Positions 1-6,782 of a DNA stretch of 7,112 nucleotides are shown in pieces. Position 1 is the first letter of the stretch. Each line of letters starts with the position of its first letter. The stretch is taken from positions 1 through 7,112 of the forward strand of contig JAFAZL010000935.1 of assembly GCA_019239815.1 (NCBI GenBank), read 5' to 3'. This DNA is from Acidobacteriota bacterium. Its GTDB lineage: Bacteria > Acidobacteriota > Terriglobia > Acidoferrales > UBA7541. Both the position numbers and the translations under genes were made by a program. A model generated the notes under the pieces. The model was given only the letters and a program-made list of their open reading frames with translations. It made no database searches and had not been told where the DNA came from.

Positions 1-258
1 TGCAAGGATTCCGGCGAGCCCACCTTCAACATCCCGCAGGTCGCCGGCCAGTTATTTCAGCAGAGCATTTCAACGATTTACTACCCTCCCGAGGACCGCA
101 GCGTCGGAGGCGTTTTTGAAAATTGGGGAACGACCCTCGCTTACAACAGCGCCTACAACATCGTGAAAGAGTTCTATCCCGACTTTCTCCATTTGGTCTT
201 CCATCGTCGCAATCACGGCGCGGCGGATCCGTCGTCCCAGCCGCCGCAAAATCACTAG
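1..258 (+). CDS. C-terminal part of a conserved acidobacterial-type protein of unknown function (5' truncated)
   Basis: Frame 1 is open from the first base of the window to a TAG at 256-258, giving 85 residues of a protein that begins upstream. The visible part has aromatic and acidic runs: a segment with TIYYPPEDRS (residues 27-36), then FENWGTTLAYNSAYN (40-54), then VKEFYPDF (56-63), and a polar tail rich in His, Pro and Gln. From memory this pattern (YYP..R..G..F.NWG..L......N..KEF.PD) closes a group of hypothetical proteins common in Acidobacteriota, some of which seem to be envelope proteins. I cannot name a function. No transmembrane helix or enzyme motif is visible in this piece. The tail after the PD motif is somewhat longer and more His/Pro-rich than I would expect. 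The gene converges with the lipid kinase, with 8 bp between the two stops. Confidence 0.72.
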   Translation, partial: CKDSGEPTFNIPQVAGQLFQQSISTIYYPPEDRSVGGVFENWGTTLAYNSAYNIVKEFYPDFLHLVFHRRNHGAADPSSQPPQNH

Positions 259-266
259 CTCTCGAT

Positions 267-1301
267 TCACGCGGAAATTGGAGCGAGAAATCTGAGCGCT
301 CCCGGCACAACTTCGATCCGCACCGGTGCAGGTCCCAGGATTTCGCCGTCAGCATGAAACATGCATGCACGGTCGGTCTCCAGAACTACGGTGCGCGCTT
401 TCCGGCGAACAAAGTACTTGTCGGGCAGCCGACCCTTCGCAAACAGACGAGGAATGGCACGTCCCACTTCCGTAGCCGTCAGGCTTCTCAGAATGGAAAC
501 ATCGAGCAGTCCGTCATCGACGCTCGCATCCGGTGCGATCTGCATCCCGGCTCCATAAGAGGGTGTGTTAAGCACGGCGGCGAGCATCGCGCGTGCATCA
601 ATTGCCGGCAAATTGTCGTCAGGAAATTCGACGCGCACACCGATCGGTTCAAATTCTCGCCACGCACGCAGCGCCGACGCGACATACCTCGATCGCCCCG
701 GCCAGCGTCGATACGAATCCGAAGCATGACGAGCAGCATCGACGTCGAGACCTACGCCTCCACCTCCCACGAACAATCGAGACGCACCGTCTCCAATTCG
801 TACGCGTAGCACGTCGACCGCTCGCGCGGCACCTCGACGCAGTGCGGCGACAGCCTTGGCCGGATTAAGCGGTAGCCGCAACGCCAAAGCAAAGTCATTT
901 CCTCCCCCGCTCGGTAGAACACCAATCACAATATGGCGATCGTCGGATCGCTCAACGCCGACTGCGTTGACGAGCGTCTGCACCGTTCCGTCGCCGCCCA
1001 TTGCAAAAATCAGCCTGGTTCCGTCGGCAATTGCAGCGCGAACGCGCGCTTCCATGTCCACCGCACTCGCGGCAACCACAAATTCCGGCGTCATCTCCAA
1101 TTGCTCGAACGCAGCGCGCACGTGTCGCAACTTCCGCTTGGCGCGTCCCGCGCCCGCCGTTGGATTTACGAAGACCGCACTCTTTGTCGCTCGGAAAAAC
1201 TCGGAAGGGTTGCGCACGACTTCGACATGCTGACTAACGTCGCAGCGGCTGTCAACTTCGGTGCAGCGTCGGATGCGCGACGACGACAATCCGTTACACA
1301 A
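267..1301 (-). CDS. Diacylglycerol kinase family lipid kinase (YegS/DgkB/BmrU type)
   Basis: A 344-residue member of the diacylglycerol/sphingolipid kinase family, soluble or membrane-associated cytosolic enzymes that transfer the ATP gamma-phosphate to a lipid hydroxyl. The family motifs appear in order: VFVNPTAGAGRAKRKL at residues 43-58 (first beta-strand and glycine loop), MGGDGTVQTLVNAV at 101-114 (the GGDGT nucleotide motif), GVLPSGGGNDFALAL at 127-141, a glycine-rich FVGGGGVGLDVD at 177-188, the C-terminal-domain signature NTPSYGAGMQIAPDASVDDGLLDV at 245-268 (shown in overlapping parts: NTPSYGAGMQ, then DASVDDGLLDV), and the catalytic-region HADGE at 316-320. Two deviations stand out. 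The usual PxGT/SxND loop reads PSGGGND, losing the Thr/Ser, and the strand usually rich in Asn/Val/Ala before GxG is all glycine. The start is uncertain. TTG at 1301 has GGTGA seven bases upstream, but it puts about 40 residues before the first strand. GTG at 1217 would give 316 residues, closer to the family norm, but lacks a Shine-Dalgarno. The substrate cannot be read from sequence. Confidence 0.88.
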   Translation of the reverse strand: MCNGLSSSRIRRCTEVDSRCDVSQHVEVVRNPSEFFRATKSAVFVNPTAGAGRAKRKLRHVRAAFEQLEMTPEFVVAASAVDMEARVRAAIADGTRLIFAMGGDGTVQTLVNAVGVERSDDRHIVIGVLPSGGGNDFALALRLPLNPAKAVAALRRGAARAVDVLRVRIGDGASRLFVGGGGVGLDVDAARHASDSYRRWPGRSRYVASALRAWREFEPIGVRVEFPDDNLPAIDARAMLAAVLNTPSYGAGMQIAPDASVDDGLLDVSILRSLTATEVGRAIPRLFAKGRLPDKYFVRRKARTVVLETDRACMFHADGEILGPAPVRIEVVPGALRFLAPISA

Positions 1302-1497
1302 GAAATTGTCACCGCGAAGAAAAATTCAATAAAACGCTATACAGCGATCCAGCTAATCCGCTTACCGAGAAAACCTTATCGACGCGGCTACTATCAACGT
1401 CGTGTTATGTAATGTCGCCGTAAATAGGTTCCCTCCGCTTTCCCTCCCCAGTGGACCCGAATCCGTTTTCGTCGAAGTCGAACAGGGGTAATTTCTC
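1302..1497. other. Divergent intergenic region between lipid kinase and TonB-dependent receptor
   Basis: About 200 bp separate two genes that are transcribed away from each other, so the promoters of both should lie here. The left half is more AT-rich than the flanking genes. I looked for -35/-10 pairs on both strands and found only weak ones, such as TACTAT at 1389-1394 on the plus strand and TATAGC on the minus strand near 1340, neither with a convincing -35 partner. No riboswitch-like structure or small gene stands out. Confidence 0.5.
1309..1313 (-). promoter_or_regulatory. Candidate ribosome binding site for the TTG start of the lipid kinase
   Basis: On the minus strand the bases read GGTGA, followed by a 7-base spacer and then TTG at 1301-1299. 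This is the only Shine-Dalgarno-like stretch near the candidate starts of the lipid kinase and is the main argument for the longer 344-residue form. The alternative GTG start at 1217 has no comparable motif. Confidence 0.4.
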
Positions 1498-1503
1498 GAG
1501 GTG
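1498..1503 (+). promoter_or_regulatory. Ribosome binding site that decides the TonB-dependent receptor start
   Basis: GAGGTG lies at 1498-1503. Two in-frame ATG codons follow, at 1505 and 1511. The first begins one base after the motif, too close for initiation. The second has a 7-base spacer, which is optimal. The start at 1511 is therefore preferred. Confidence 0.75.
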
Positions 1504-1510
1504 AATGGCC

Positions 1511-4500
1511 ATGTTTCCTGACTCAGTCCGTAGAGTTGTGTTTTCGTGTGCTTGCTGTTTCGCGTTTCTGCTTCTCGCTGTTGCCACCTTCGCTCAATAT
1601 CGCGCCGGAATTCAGGGCAGCGTGCTCGATCCACAAGGGGATACGATCAATGCCGCCACCGTCACGCTCACCAACAAAGAGACCGGTCGCGTCGTCACAT
1701 TCACAACGGACGCGTCTGGAGTCTTCAACTTCCTCAGCCTCGCGCCAGGTCACTATTCCATTTCCGCTTCGGCAAACGGCTTTAAGCGCAAGGACCTTAC
1801 TGACATCACCGTCACCGCCGAACAGATCCAATCTGTCAACGTCACGCTGGAAGTCGGCGACGTGAGCCAGTCGGTCACCGTGAGCGGAGACGTTACTCCG
1901 CCGATCGACACGGAAACCGGTCAAATCAGCGGCACGCTTGATAGTAAGGACGTTCAGAATCTCCCTTCGCTGGGCCGCGATCCGTTCCAATTGTTGCGCC
2001 TTGCTCCCGGTGTTTTTGGTGACGCGGCGCACTCCAACAATGGCGGCAGTCAAAATACTCCCGGCAGCGCCGGTCCAGGTGGCACAAGCGTCAGCGCTAG
2101 CATCTTCCAAACCGAAAATCAGGTGCAGATCAACGCAAACGGCCAGCGCAACACGACGAATGACTACCAAATCGACGGCGTCGAAGTGAACAGCCTCGCG
2201 TGGGGCGGCGCCGCGGTGATCACTCCGAACGAAGAATCCGTCAAGGAAGTGCGCGTCAGTTCGAACTACTACAGCGCGGAAAATGGCCGTAATTCTGGCG
2301 CGCAAGTCGAAGTGGTTTCGCAAAACGGAACGAACGAATATCACGGCAGCTTGTTCATCAAGATGGACCGCCCAGGCTTGAACGCGTTTCAGCGTTACAA
2401 CGGCCCCGGCGGACCATCGGCCGACCAGCGCGTCGCGAATCGCTTTAATCAGATCGGCGGCAGCGTCGGCGGCCCGATCATTAAGAATCACCTCTTCGTT
2501 TTTTTCTCTTACGAGACCTTGCGTAACAACGCGAAGAACACGAACAACACGTGGGCCGAAACTCCGCAATTTCTCGCTGAGGCTCCGACCGGCAGCATCG
2601 CTAATACACTGTTGAGCTTCCCCGGTGAGGGCACGGCGATCAACCACATCATTCCAATGACTTGCGCGCAAGCCGGGCTCCCAAACCCCGGCTCCTGTGC
2701 GGAAGTCGGCCCGGGCGGCTCGCAGGGTCTCGACATCGGCTCTCCCGTCGTCGGCGCTCGTGGCACGCATGATCCGACATTCGGTGCCGCGGCAACTCCA
2801 TTTGGTATCGGCGGTGGCCTCGATGGAATTCCCGACCTCGCATTCGTTCAAACCGTGAATCCAACGATAAGCACGGCGACCCAGTACAACGGCCGAGTCG
2901 ACTGGCAGGTGACCAGCAAAGACCTGATCGCCTTCAGCATGTACTACGTTCCGAACAACGCGCAGTTCTACAACGGGAACGCGCGCGCCGCGAACCTGTG
3001 GAACTCCGATCGCCTCAACGAGAGCGGTGCGGTTCTTTGGGATCACACCTTCAGCCCGACGCTGCTCAACGAAGCGCGCTTCAACGTAACGCGCTGGTAT
3101 TTCAACGAACTATCGACCAACCCGCAGGAACCGTTCGGCTTGCCGACCGACAACATCAACCTCTTCGGCAACGTTCCTGCGAATCAGATTAGCTTTGGCG
3201 CGCCTGGGCCCGGAGTCTTCTACCAGACGACCTACAACATCCGCGACACGCTCACCAAAATCTGGGGCAATCACTCGATGAAGTACGGCGTTGATATCTA
3301 CAAAGAGCAGGACATCGACGTGCAGGCCGGCGCCGCACGTCCGACGTATGCCTTCAACAACTTGTGGGATTTCGCCAATGATGCACCGCTGCAGGAGACC
3401 GGCAATTTTAACCCGATCACCGGTCAACCCACTGACGCGCGCAAGTACATTCGCTCTGATATTTACGCCGGCTTCATCCAGGACGATTTCAAAGTAAAGC
3501 CGAATCTCACACTGAACATCGGCTTGCGCTGGGAATATTTCGGCCCGATCAGCGAAAAAGACGGCAACATCAGCAACCCCGTGTTCGGCGCAGCGCCGAA
3601 TCAGCTCACCGATCTCGTGCTGCGAACGGGCGGCAATCTTTACAACTCGAGCAAAAACAATTGGGGTCCGCAGTTTGGTTTCGCATGGAGTCCCGGCAAG
3701 CTGCCGCTCTTAAATCAAGACATGCACAATCGATTGGTGATTCGCGGCGGCGCCGGCATCGGCTACAACCGCATGGAAGAAGCGATCACGCTGAACGGCC
3801 GCTCGAACCCTCCGTTCGTCAGCGGACTTAGCGCGTTCGGTTCCGACATTCTTTACGCAGTTCCAGGTGATCCGCATCAATTCGACAATTGGCCGTCGAA
3901 TCCTGCGGCGATTCAGACGTTCAATCCAACGACGAACTTGCCCGTCAACGGCGCGGGCTTGCAGATTCAAGGCGTGCAGAACAATTTGCCGACGCCGGTC
4001 ACGTATCGCTACTCGCTGCTCACGCAGTACGACATGGGCCACGACTGGATTCTGACCGTAGGTTATCAGGGCAGCCTGAGCCGTCACTACACGCGGCAGC
4101 AGCTCTCGAACTTGTTCTTCACGCCGCTCAATCCCGCGATCCAAACACTCAATCTCTTCACCAACGACGTCAACGGCTCTTACAATGCGCTGCTTACAGA
4201 AGTACAGCATCGCTTCTCAAAGCAATTTGAAATCGACGCGCAATACACGTTCGCACGCGCCGAAGACAATCAGTCGGGAGACTTTCAGGAAGGCACGTTC
4301 CCTTTCAGCCAGCGTTCGGAGTGGGGTCTAGCCGACTACGACGTGAAACACAACCTCAAGTTGTGGGGAGTGTGGACGCCGAAGTTCTTCCACGGCGAAC
4401 ACGCGTGGTTCGACAAGATTGTCGGCGGATGGACCGTCACTGGAATCCTGAACGCGCATACGGGCTTCCCGTTCACCCCTGTCTATAACGTGCAGGTGAC

Positions 4501-5020
4501 CGACGCGACCGGCGCAACGACTTGCGGCTTGGTTTATGCGAACAGTAGCTACTGCACCGTGCGCCCCGCAGCGTATCTTGGCGGCGCGCTCGGCGACTAC
4601 AGCAACGACGGCTTCATTCGCGCCGGAGGTAATTTCCCCAACGGCCCAACAACGTATTTCACGCCACCGACGATAGTCGGCGGAATTCCGTCCGCGCCAG
4701 GCGTCGCGCGCAATTCGTTCTGGGGTCCGCGCTATTCGTCGGTTGACATGACGCTCGGCAAAGCCTTCGGACTTCCGCGCCTGCCGGTGCTCGGCGAGAA
4801 TGCGAAAATCGATCTTCGCGCGAACTTCTACAACATCTTCAACCAGACCAACTTCGAGCCGTTCGGAGCAACGAACAACAGTCAGGAAACGATCGGCACG
4901 ATCAACGTCAACCAGGTCACTGGCACGCAGACGGTCACTTCGCCAAACGGAACATTTGGTCAGGGGCTGACCGCTCTTGCGGGGCGCGTGATTGAGTTGC
5001 AGGCGCGCTTCAGCTTCTAA
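1511..5020 (+). CDS. Oar-like TonB-dependent outer-membrane receptor with carboxypeptidase-regulatory-like N-terminal domain
   Basis: A complete 1169-residue outer-membrane receptor. Residues 1-28 form a Sec signal peptide: Arg-rich start, hydrophobic FLLLAVATFA, cleavage before Gln29. Residues about 30-117 are a carboxypeptidase-regulatory-like beta-sandwich (GSVLDPQGDTI..ATVTLTN...G.F.F..L.PG.Y...A.GF). Residues about 118-280 are the plug, with NLPSLGRDPFQLLRLAPGV, YQIDGVEVNS and the hallmark VKEVRVSSNYYSAENGRNSG. The rest is the beta-barrel, including VGGPIIKNHLFVFFSYE, GLRWEYFGP, RGGAGIGYNR and ANFYNIFNQTNF, and it ends in an aromatic beta-strand finishing in Phe, the usual signal for the BAM assembly machinery. 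This is the very long Oar/OmpA-related architecture typical of Acidobacteriota. The ligand is unknown; an adjacent GH39 xylosidase suggests an oligosaccharide. No SusD partner is visible. The mature protein has only four cysteines, at 385, 396, 1005 and 1015. An ATG six bases upstream is the less likely start. Confidence 0.95.
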   Translation: MFPDSVRRVVFSCACCFAFLLLAVATFAQYRAGIQGSVLDPQGDTINAATVTLTNKETGRVVTFTTDASGVFNFLSLAPGHYSISASANGFKRKDLTDITVTAEQIQSVNVTLEVGDVSQSVTVSGDVTPPIDTETGQISGTLDSKDVQNLPSLGRDPFQLLRLAPGVFGDAAHSNNGGSQNTPGSAGPGGTSVSASIFQTENQVQINANGQRNTTNDYQIDGVEVNSLAWGGAAVITPNEESVKEVRVSSNYYSAENGRNSGAQVEVVSQNGTNEYHGSLFIKMDRPGLNAFQRYNGPGGPSADQRVANRFNQIGGSVGGPIIKNHLFVFFSYETLRNNAKNTNNTWAETPQFLAEAPTGSIANTLLSFPGEGTAINHIIPMTCAQAGLPNPGSCAEVGPGGSQGLDIGSPVVGARGTHDPTFGAAATPFGIGGGLDGIPDLAFVQTVNPTISTATQYNGRVDWQVTSKDLIAFSMYYVPNNAQFYNGNARAANLWNSDRLNESGAVLWDHTFSPTLLNEARFNVTRWYFNELSTNPQEPFGLPTDNINLFGNVPANQISFGAPGPGVFYQTTYNIRDTLTKIWGNHSMKYGVDIYKEQDIDVQAGAARPTYAFNNLWDFANDAPLQETGNFNPITGQPTDARKYIRSDIYAGFIQDDFKVKPNLTLNIGLRWEYFGPISEKDGNISNPVFGAAPNQLTDLVLRTGGNLYNSSKNNWGPQFGFAWSPGKLPLLNQDMHNRLVIRGGAGIGYNRMEEAITLNGRSNPPFVSGLSAFGSDILYAVPGDPHQFDNWPSNPAAIQTFNPTTNLPVNGAGLQIQGVQNNLPTPVTYRYSLLTQYDMGHDWILTVGYQGSLSRHYTRQQLSNLFFTPLNPAIQTLNLFTNDVNGSYNALLTEVQHRFSKQFEIDAQYTFARAEDNQSGDFQEGTFPFSQRSEWGLADYDVKHNLKLWGVWTPKFFHGEHAWFDKIVGGWTVTGILNAHTGFPFTPVYNVQVTDATGATTCGLVYANSSYCTVRPAAYLGGALGDYSNDGFIRAGGNFPNGPTTYFTPPTIVGGIPSAPGVARNSFWGPRYSSVDMTLGKAFGLPRLPVLGENAKIDLRANFYNIFNQTNFEPFGATNNSQETIGTINVNQVTGTQTVTSPNGTFGQGLTALAGRVIELQARFSF

Positions 5021-5038
5021 CTCAAGACAGTGCTAACG

Positions 5039-5070
5039 ATGGAGGCGCAAGTGCTGCGCCTCCATTTTTC
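5039..5070 (+). terminator. Rho-independent terminator after the TonB-dependent receptor
   Basis: A perfect 11-bp inverted repeat, ATGGAGGCGCA at 5039-5049 and TGCGCCTCCAT at 5055-5065, encloses a 5-base loop and runs directly into a T tract at 5065-5069. It starts 18 bases after the receptor stop codon. The opposite strand has no T tract after the stem, so it works for plus-strand transcription only. It separates the receptor transcript from the GH39 gene. Confidence 0.92.
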
Positions 5071-5128
5071 TTGCTTTGGCAGTTTCCGAACTCTCTCCCA
5101 ATTCCGCATATTCTGTCCGCGACTTCTC

Positions 5129-5137
5129 TGCTATAAC
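5129..5137 (+). promoter_or_regulatory. Candidate distal extended -10 promoter for GH39
   Basis: TGCTATAAC matches the extended -10 consensus TGnTATAAT except at the final base. No good -35 hexamer lies 16-18 bases upstream, which is acceptable for extended -10 promoters. Transcription would begin near 5144, giving a leader of about 32 bases that contains the whole GH39 ribosome binding site. The call is based on motif match and position. Confidence 0.5.
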
Positions 5138-5146
5138 CGACTTCTC

Positions 5147-5155
5147 TGCTATAAC
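5147..5155 (+). promoter_or_regulatory. Candidate proximal extended -10 promoter for GH39
   Basis: This is the second copy of TGCTATAAC, generated by the 18-bp duplication. Transcription would begin near 5162, leaving a leader of only about 14 bases with GGAG at its very 5' end, so transcripts from this copy might be translated differently from those of the distal copy. It lacks a -35 match. Confidence 0.45.
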
Positions 5156-5162
5156 TTGGTTC

Positions 5163-5166
5163 GGAG
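5163..5166 (+). promoter_or_regulatory. Ribosome binding site of the GH39 gene
   Basis: GGAG at 5163-5166 lies 9 bases upstream of the ATG at 5176. It supports that start, which also places a proper signal peptide at the N-terminus. Confidence 0.65.
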
Positions 5167-5175
5167 ACAAAACCG

Positions 5176-6699
5176 ATGGCAACGCCTGGCCACGTTTTTC
5201 CGTTCTTAGCCGCTGTTTGTTTCGCGATATTCGCCGCACAGCCGCGCACAACTCATGCGCAGGGCACAGTCGCCGAAGCGGTCGAGATCGATCCGAATGC
5301 TGCTTCGCATCCCTTCCCGCACTATTGGGAAAAAGTGTTTGGCTCCGGACGCGCAATCCTCTCCCTGCGCGATGACTATCGCCACGATCTCCGCGAAGTG
5401 AAACGCATCACTGATTTTGAGTACGTCCGCTTTCACGCCGTCTTTCATGATGAAGTCGGCTTCTACGACGAAGATGCGAGCGGCAATCCCGTCTACAACT
5501 TTTCCTACGTCGATCAGATTTACGACGGCTTGCTCGCCAACAAAGTTAAGCCCTTCATCGAACTCAGCTTCATGCCCAAGAAGCTGACATCCGACCCGAA
5601 CGCGCTGCACGCCTTCTGGTACAAGCAAAACGTCGCGCCGCCCAAGGACTGGGACAAGTGGGGCGCGATGATCGAAGCCTTCACAAAACATCTCGTCGAT
5701 CGCTACGGCATCGAAGAAGTCTCGAAGTGGTATTTCGAAGTCTGGAACGAGCCGAATATCGATTTCTGGGTCGGAAATCCGAAAGACGAAACCTACTTTC
5801 ACCTTTACGACGAAGCCGCAGAAGCCGTGAAACGGGTCAGCCCGCGCCTCCGCGTCGGCGGCCCCGCAACCGCACAAGCCGCCTGGGCCGATAAATTCCT
5901 CGCACACACGAAAGAGCAAAACATTCCCGTCGATTTCGTATCCACGCACGTTTACGGCAATGACAAAGCGGAGGACGTCTTCGGCACGCACGAAAAAATC
6001 TCGCGCAACGACATGGTCTGCCGCTCGGTGAAAAAGGTCCACGACCAGATCGTCGCGTCGGCTTACCCCAAAATCCCGCTTATCTGGAGCGAGTTCAATG
6101 CCGCCTACGACAACGAAACCGCGGTCACGGACAGCGCCTATATGGGTCCCTATCTTGCCAACACGATTCGCGAGTGCGACGGCCTCACGGAATATATGAG
6201 TTATTGGTCCTTCTCGGACGTCTTTGAGGAACAGGGCGTCGTGAAGACACCGTTCTACGGCGGCTTTGGCTTGATGGCCGAACGGGATATTCCGAAAGCT
6301 GCGTTCAACGACTTCGCGTTGCTACACAAGCTCGGCGAGACGCGCCTGGACGTTGCGTCGGATTCGGTTCTCGTTACGAAGACGAAGAACGGCGGACTCG
6401 TCTTGGCCGCATGGAATTTGTCTTTGCCCGAAGAAGCTGACTCGCCGAAATCGATGACGCTGAAATTCAAAGGCATGACCGCCGGGCGGGCAAAAGTGAC
6501 GATAGTCGATCAAGAACACGGCTCGCCGCTGCCTGAATTCGAAAAGCTCGGTAGCCCGAAGTCGCCAACCGTCGAACAAATCGCCGCGTTGCGCAAAGCC
6601 GCAGCGATGCCCGCATCGAAAAGTTATCCCCTGAAAAACGGCTCGCTGTCGCTCACCCTACAACCTAAAGCTTTGGCATTAATCGAACTGGAAAAATAG
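5176..6699 (+). CDS. Exported GH39 family beta-xylosidase
   Basis: A complete 507-residue glycoside hydrolase of family 39 (clan GH-A), expected to remove xylose from the non-reducing end of xylo-oligosaccharides with retention of configuration. The acid/base glutamate is E192 in YFEVWNEPN (186-194). The nucleophile is E306 in LIWSEFNA (302-309). Other conserved blocks are GSGRA (57-61), VKPFIELSFMPKKL (124-137), RYGIEEVSKWYFEVWNEP (176-193), VGGPA (227-231), PVDFVSTHVY (251-260), SYWSFSDVFEEQGV (342-355) and YGGFGL (361-366). The match to clostridial XynB-type beta-xylosidases, as I recall them, runs through the C-terminal beta-sandwich (VDQEHGSP at 444-451, TVEQIAALR at 465-473), so the protein looks full length with no added carbohydrate-binding module. 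Residues 1-28 form a signal peptide with likely cleavage after THA. There is no lipobox, so the enzyme is probably periplasmic or secreted. It has its own promoter region, insulated from the receptor gene by a terminator. Related GH39 specificities (for example alpha-L-iduronidase) fit the motifs less well. Confidence 0.95.
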   Translation: MATPGHVFPFLAAVCFAIFAAQPRTTHAQGTVAEAVEIDPNAASHPFPHYWEKVFGSGRAILSLRDDYRHDLREVKRITDFEYVRFHAVFHDEVGFYDEDASGNPVYNFSYVDQIYDGLLANKVKPFIELSFMPKKLTSDPNALHAFWYKQNVAPPKDWDKWGAMIEAFTKHLVDRYGIEEVSKWYFEVWNEPNIDFWVGNPKDETYFHLYDEAAEAVKRVSPRLRVGGPATAQAAWADKFLAHTKEQNIPVDFVSTHVYGNDKAEDVFGTHEKISRNDMVCRSVKKVHDQIVASAYPKIPLIWSEFNAAYDNETAVTDSAYMGPYLANTIRECDGLTEYMSYWSFSDVFEEQGVVKTPFYGGFGLMAERDIPKAAFNDFALLHKLGETRLDVASDSVLVTKTKNGGLVLAAWNLSLPEEADSPKSMTLKFKGMTAGRAKVTIVDQEHGSPLPEFEKLGSPKSPTVEQIAALRKAAAMPASKSYPLKNGSLSLTLQPKALALIELEK

Positions 6700-6782
6700 A
6701 GTCGCCACAAAACATGTGCGGGCGCAGCACCGCTGCACCCCAACTTGCCCAGCCGTAAGCGTTCCCTACGCGACTTTTACGC

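Larger units (their letters stand above)
5120..5155 (+). repeat. Perfect 18-bp tandem direct repeat (two copies) upstream of GH39
   Basis: The unit CGACTTCTCTGCTATAAC occurs at 5120-5137 and again, with no spacer or mismatch, at 5138-5155. Each copy ends in TGCTATAAC, which fits an extended -10 promoter element. The repeat ends 20 bases before the GH39 start codon. It looks like a duplication that copied a promoter core or an operator. Only these two copies occur in the window. Confidence 0.95.

Noticed and set aside
220..247. A 7-bp inverted repeat GCGGCGG/CCGCCGC with a 14-base loop near the end of the first gene
   Set aside because: No T tract follows on either strand, and it lies in GC-rich coding sequence, so I do not call it a terminator.
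123..809. A 228-codon plus-strand open frame opposite the lipid kinase
   Set aside because: The translation is Arg/Ser/His-rich and low in hydrophobic order, while the minus strand encodes clear kinase motifs over the same region.
1505..1507. ATG at 1505 as the receptor start
   Set aside because: The Shine-Dalgarno GAGGTG ends one base before it. The ATG at 1511 has proper spacing and an equally good signal peptide.
1523..3046. A 507-codon open frame on the minus strand, antisense to the receptor gene
   Set aside because: The plus-strand frame is an unambiguous receptor along its whole length. The antisense translation is Arg/Val/Ala-rich without any recognisable motif and is the usual by-product of GC-rich codon use.
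5206..6042. A 278-codon minus-strand open frame opposite the GH39 gene
   Set aside because: It lies wholly inside a confident GH39 gene, and its translation shows no domain or signal, so it is a codon-bias shadow.
6700..6778. Possible structure after GH39: AGTCGC at 6700-6705 pairing with GCGACT at 6770-6775 before TTT, with a small GCAGC/GCTGC hairpin inside
   Set aside because: The outer stem is only 6 bp with a loop of more than 60 bases, and the T run is short, so chance is a sufficient explanation.
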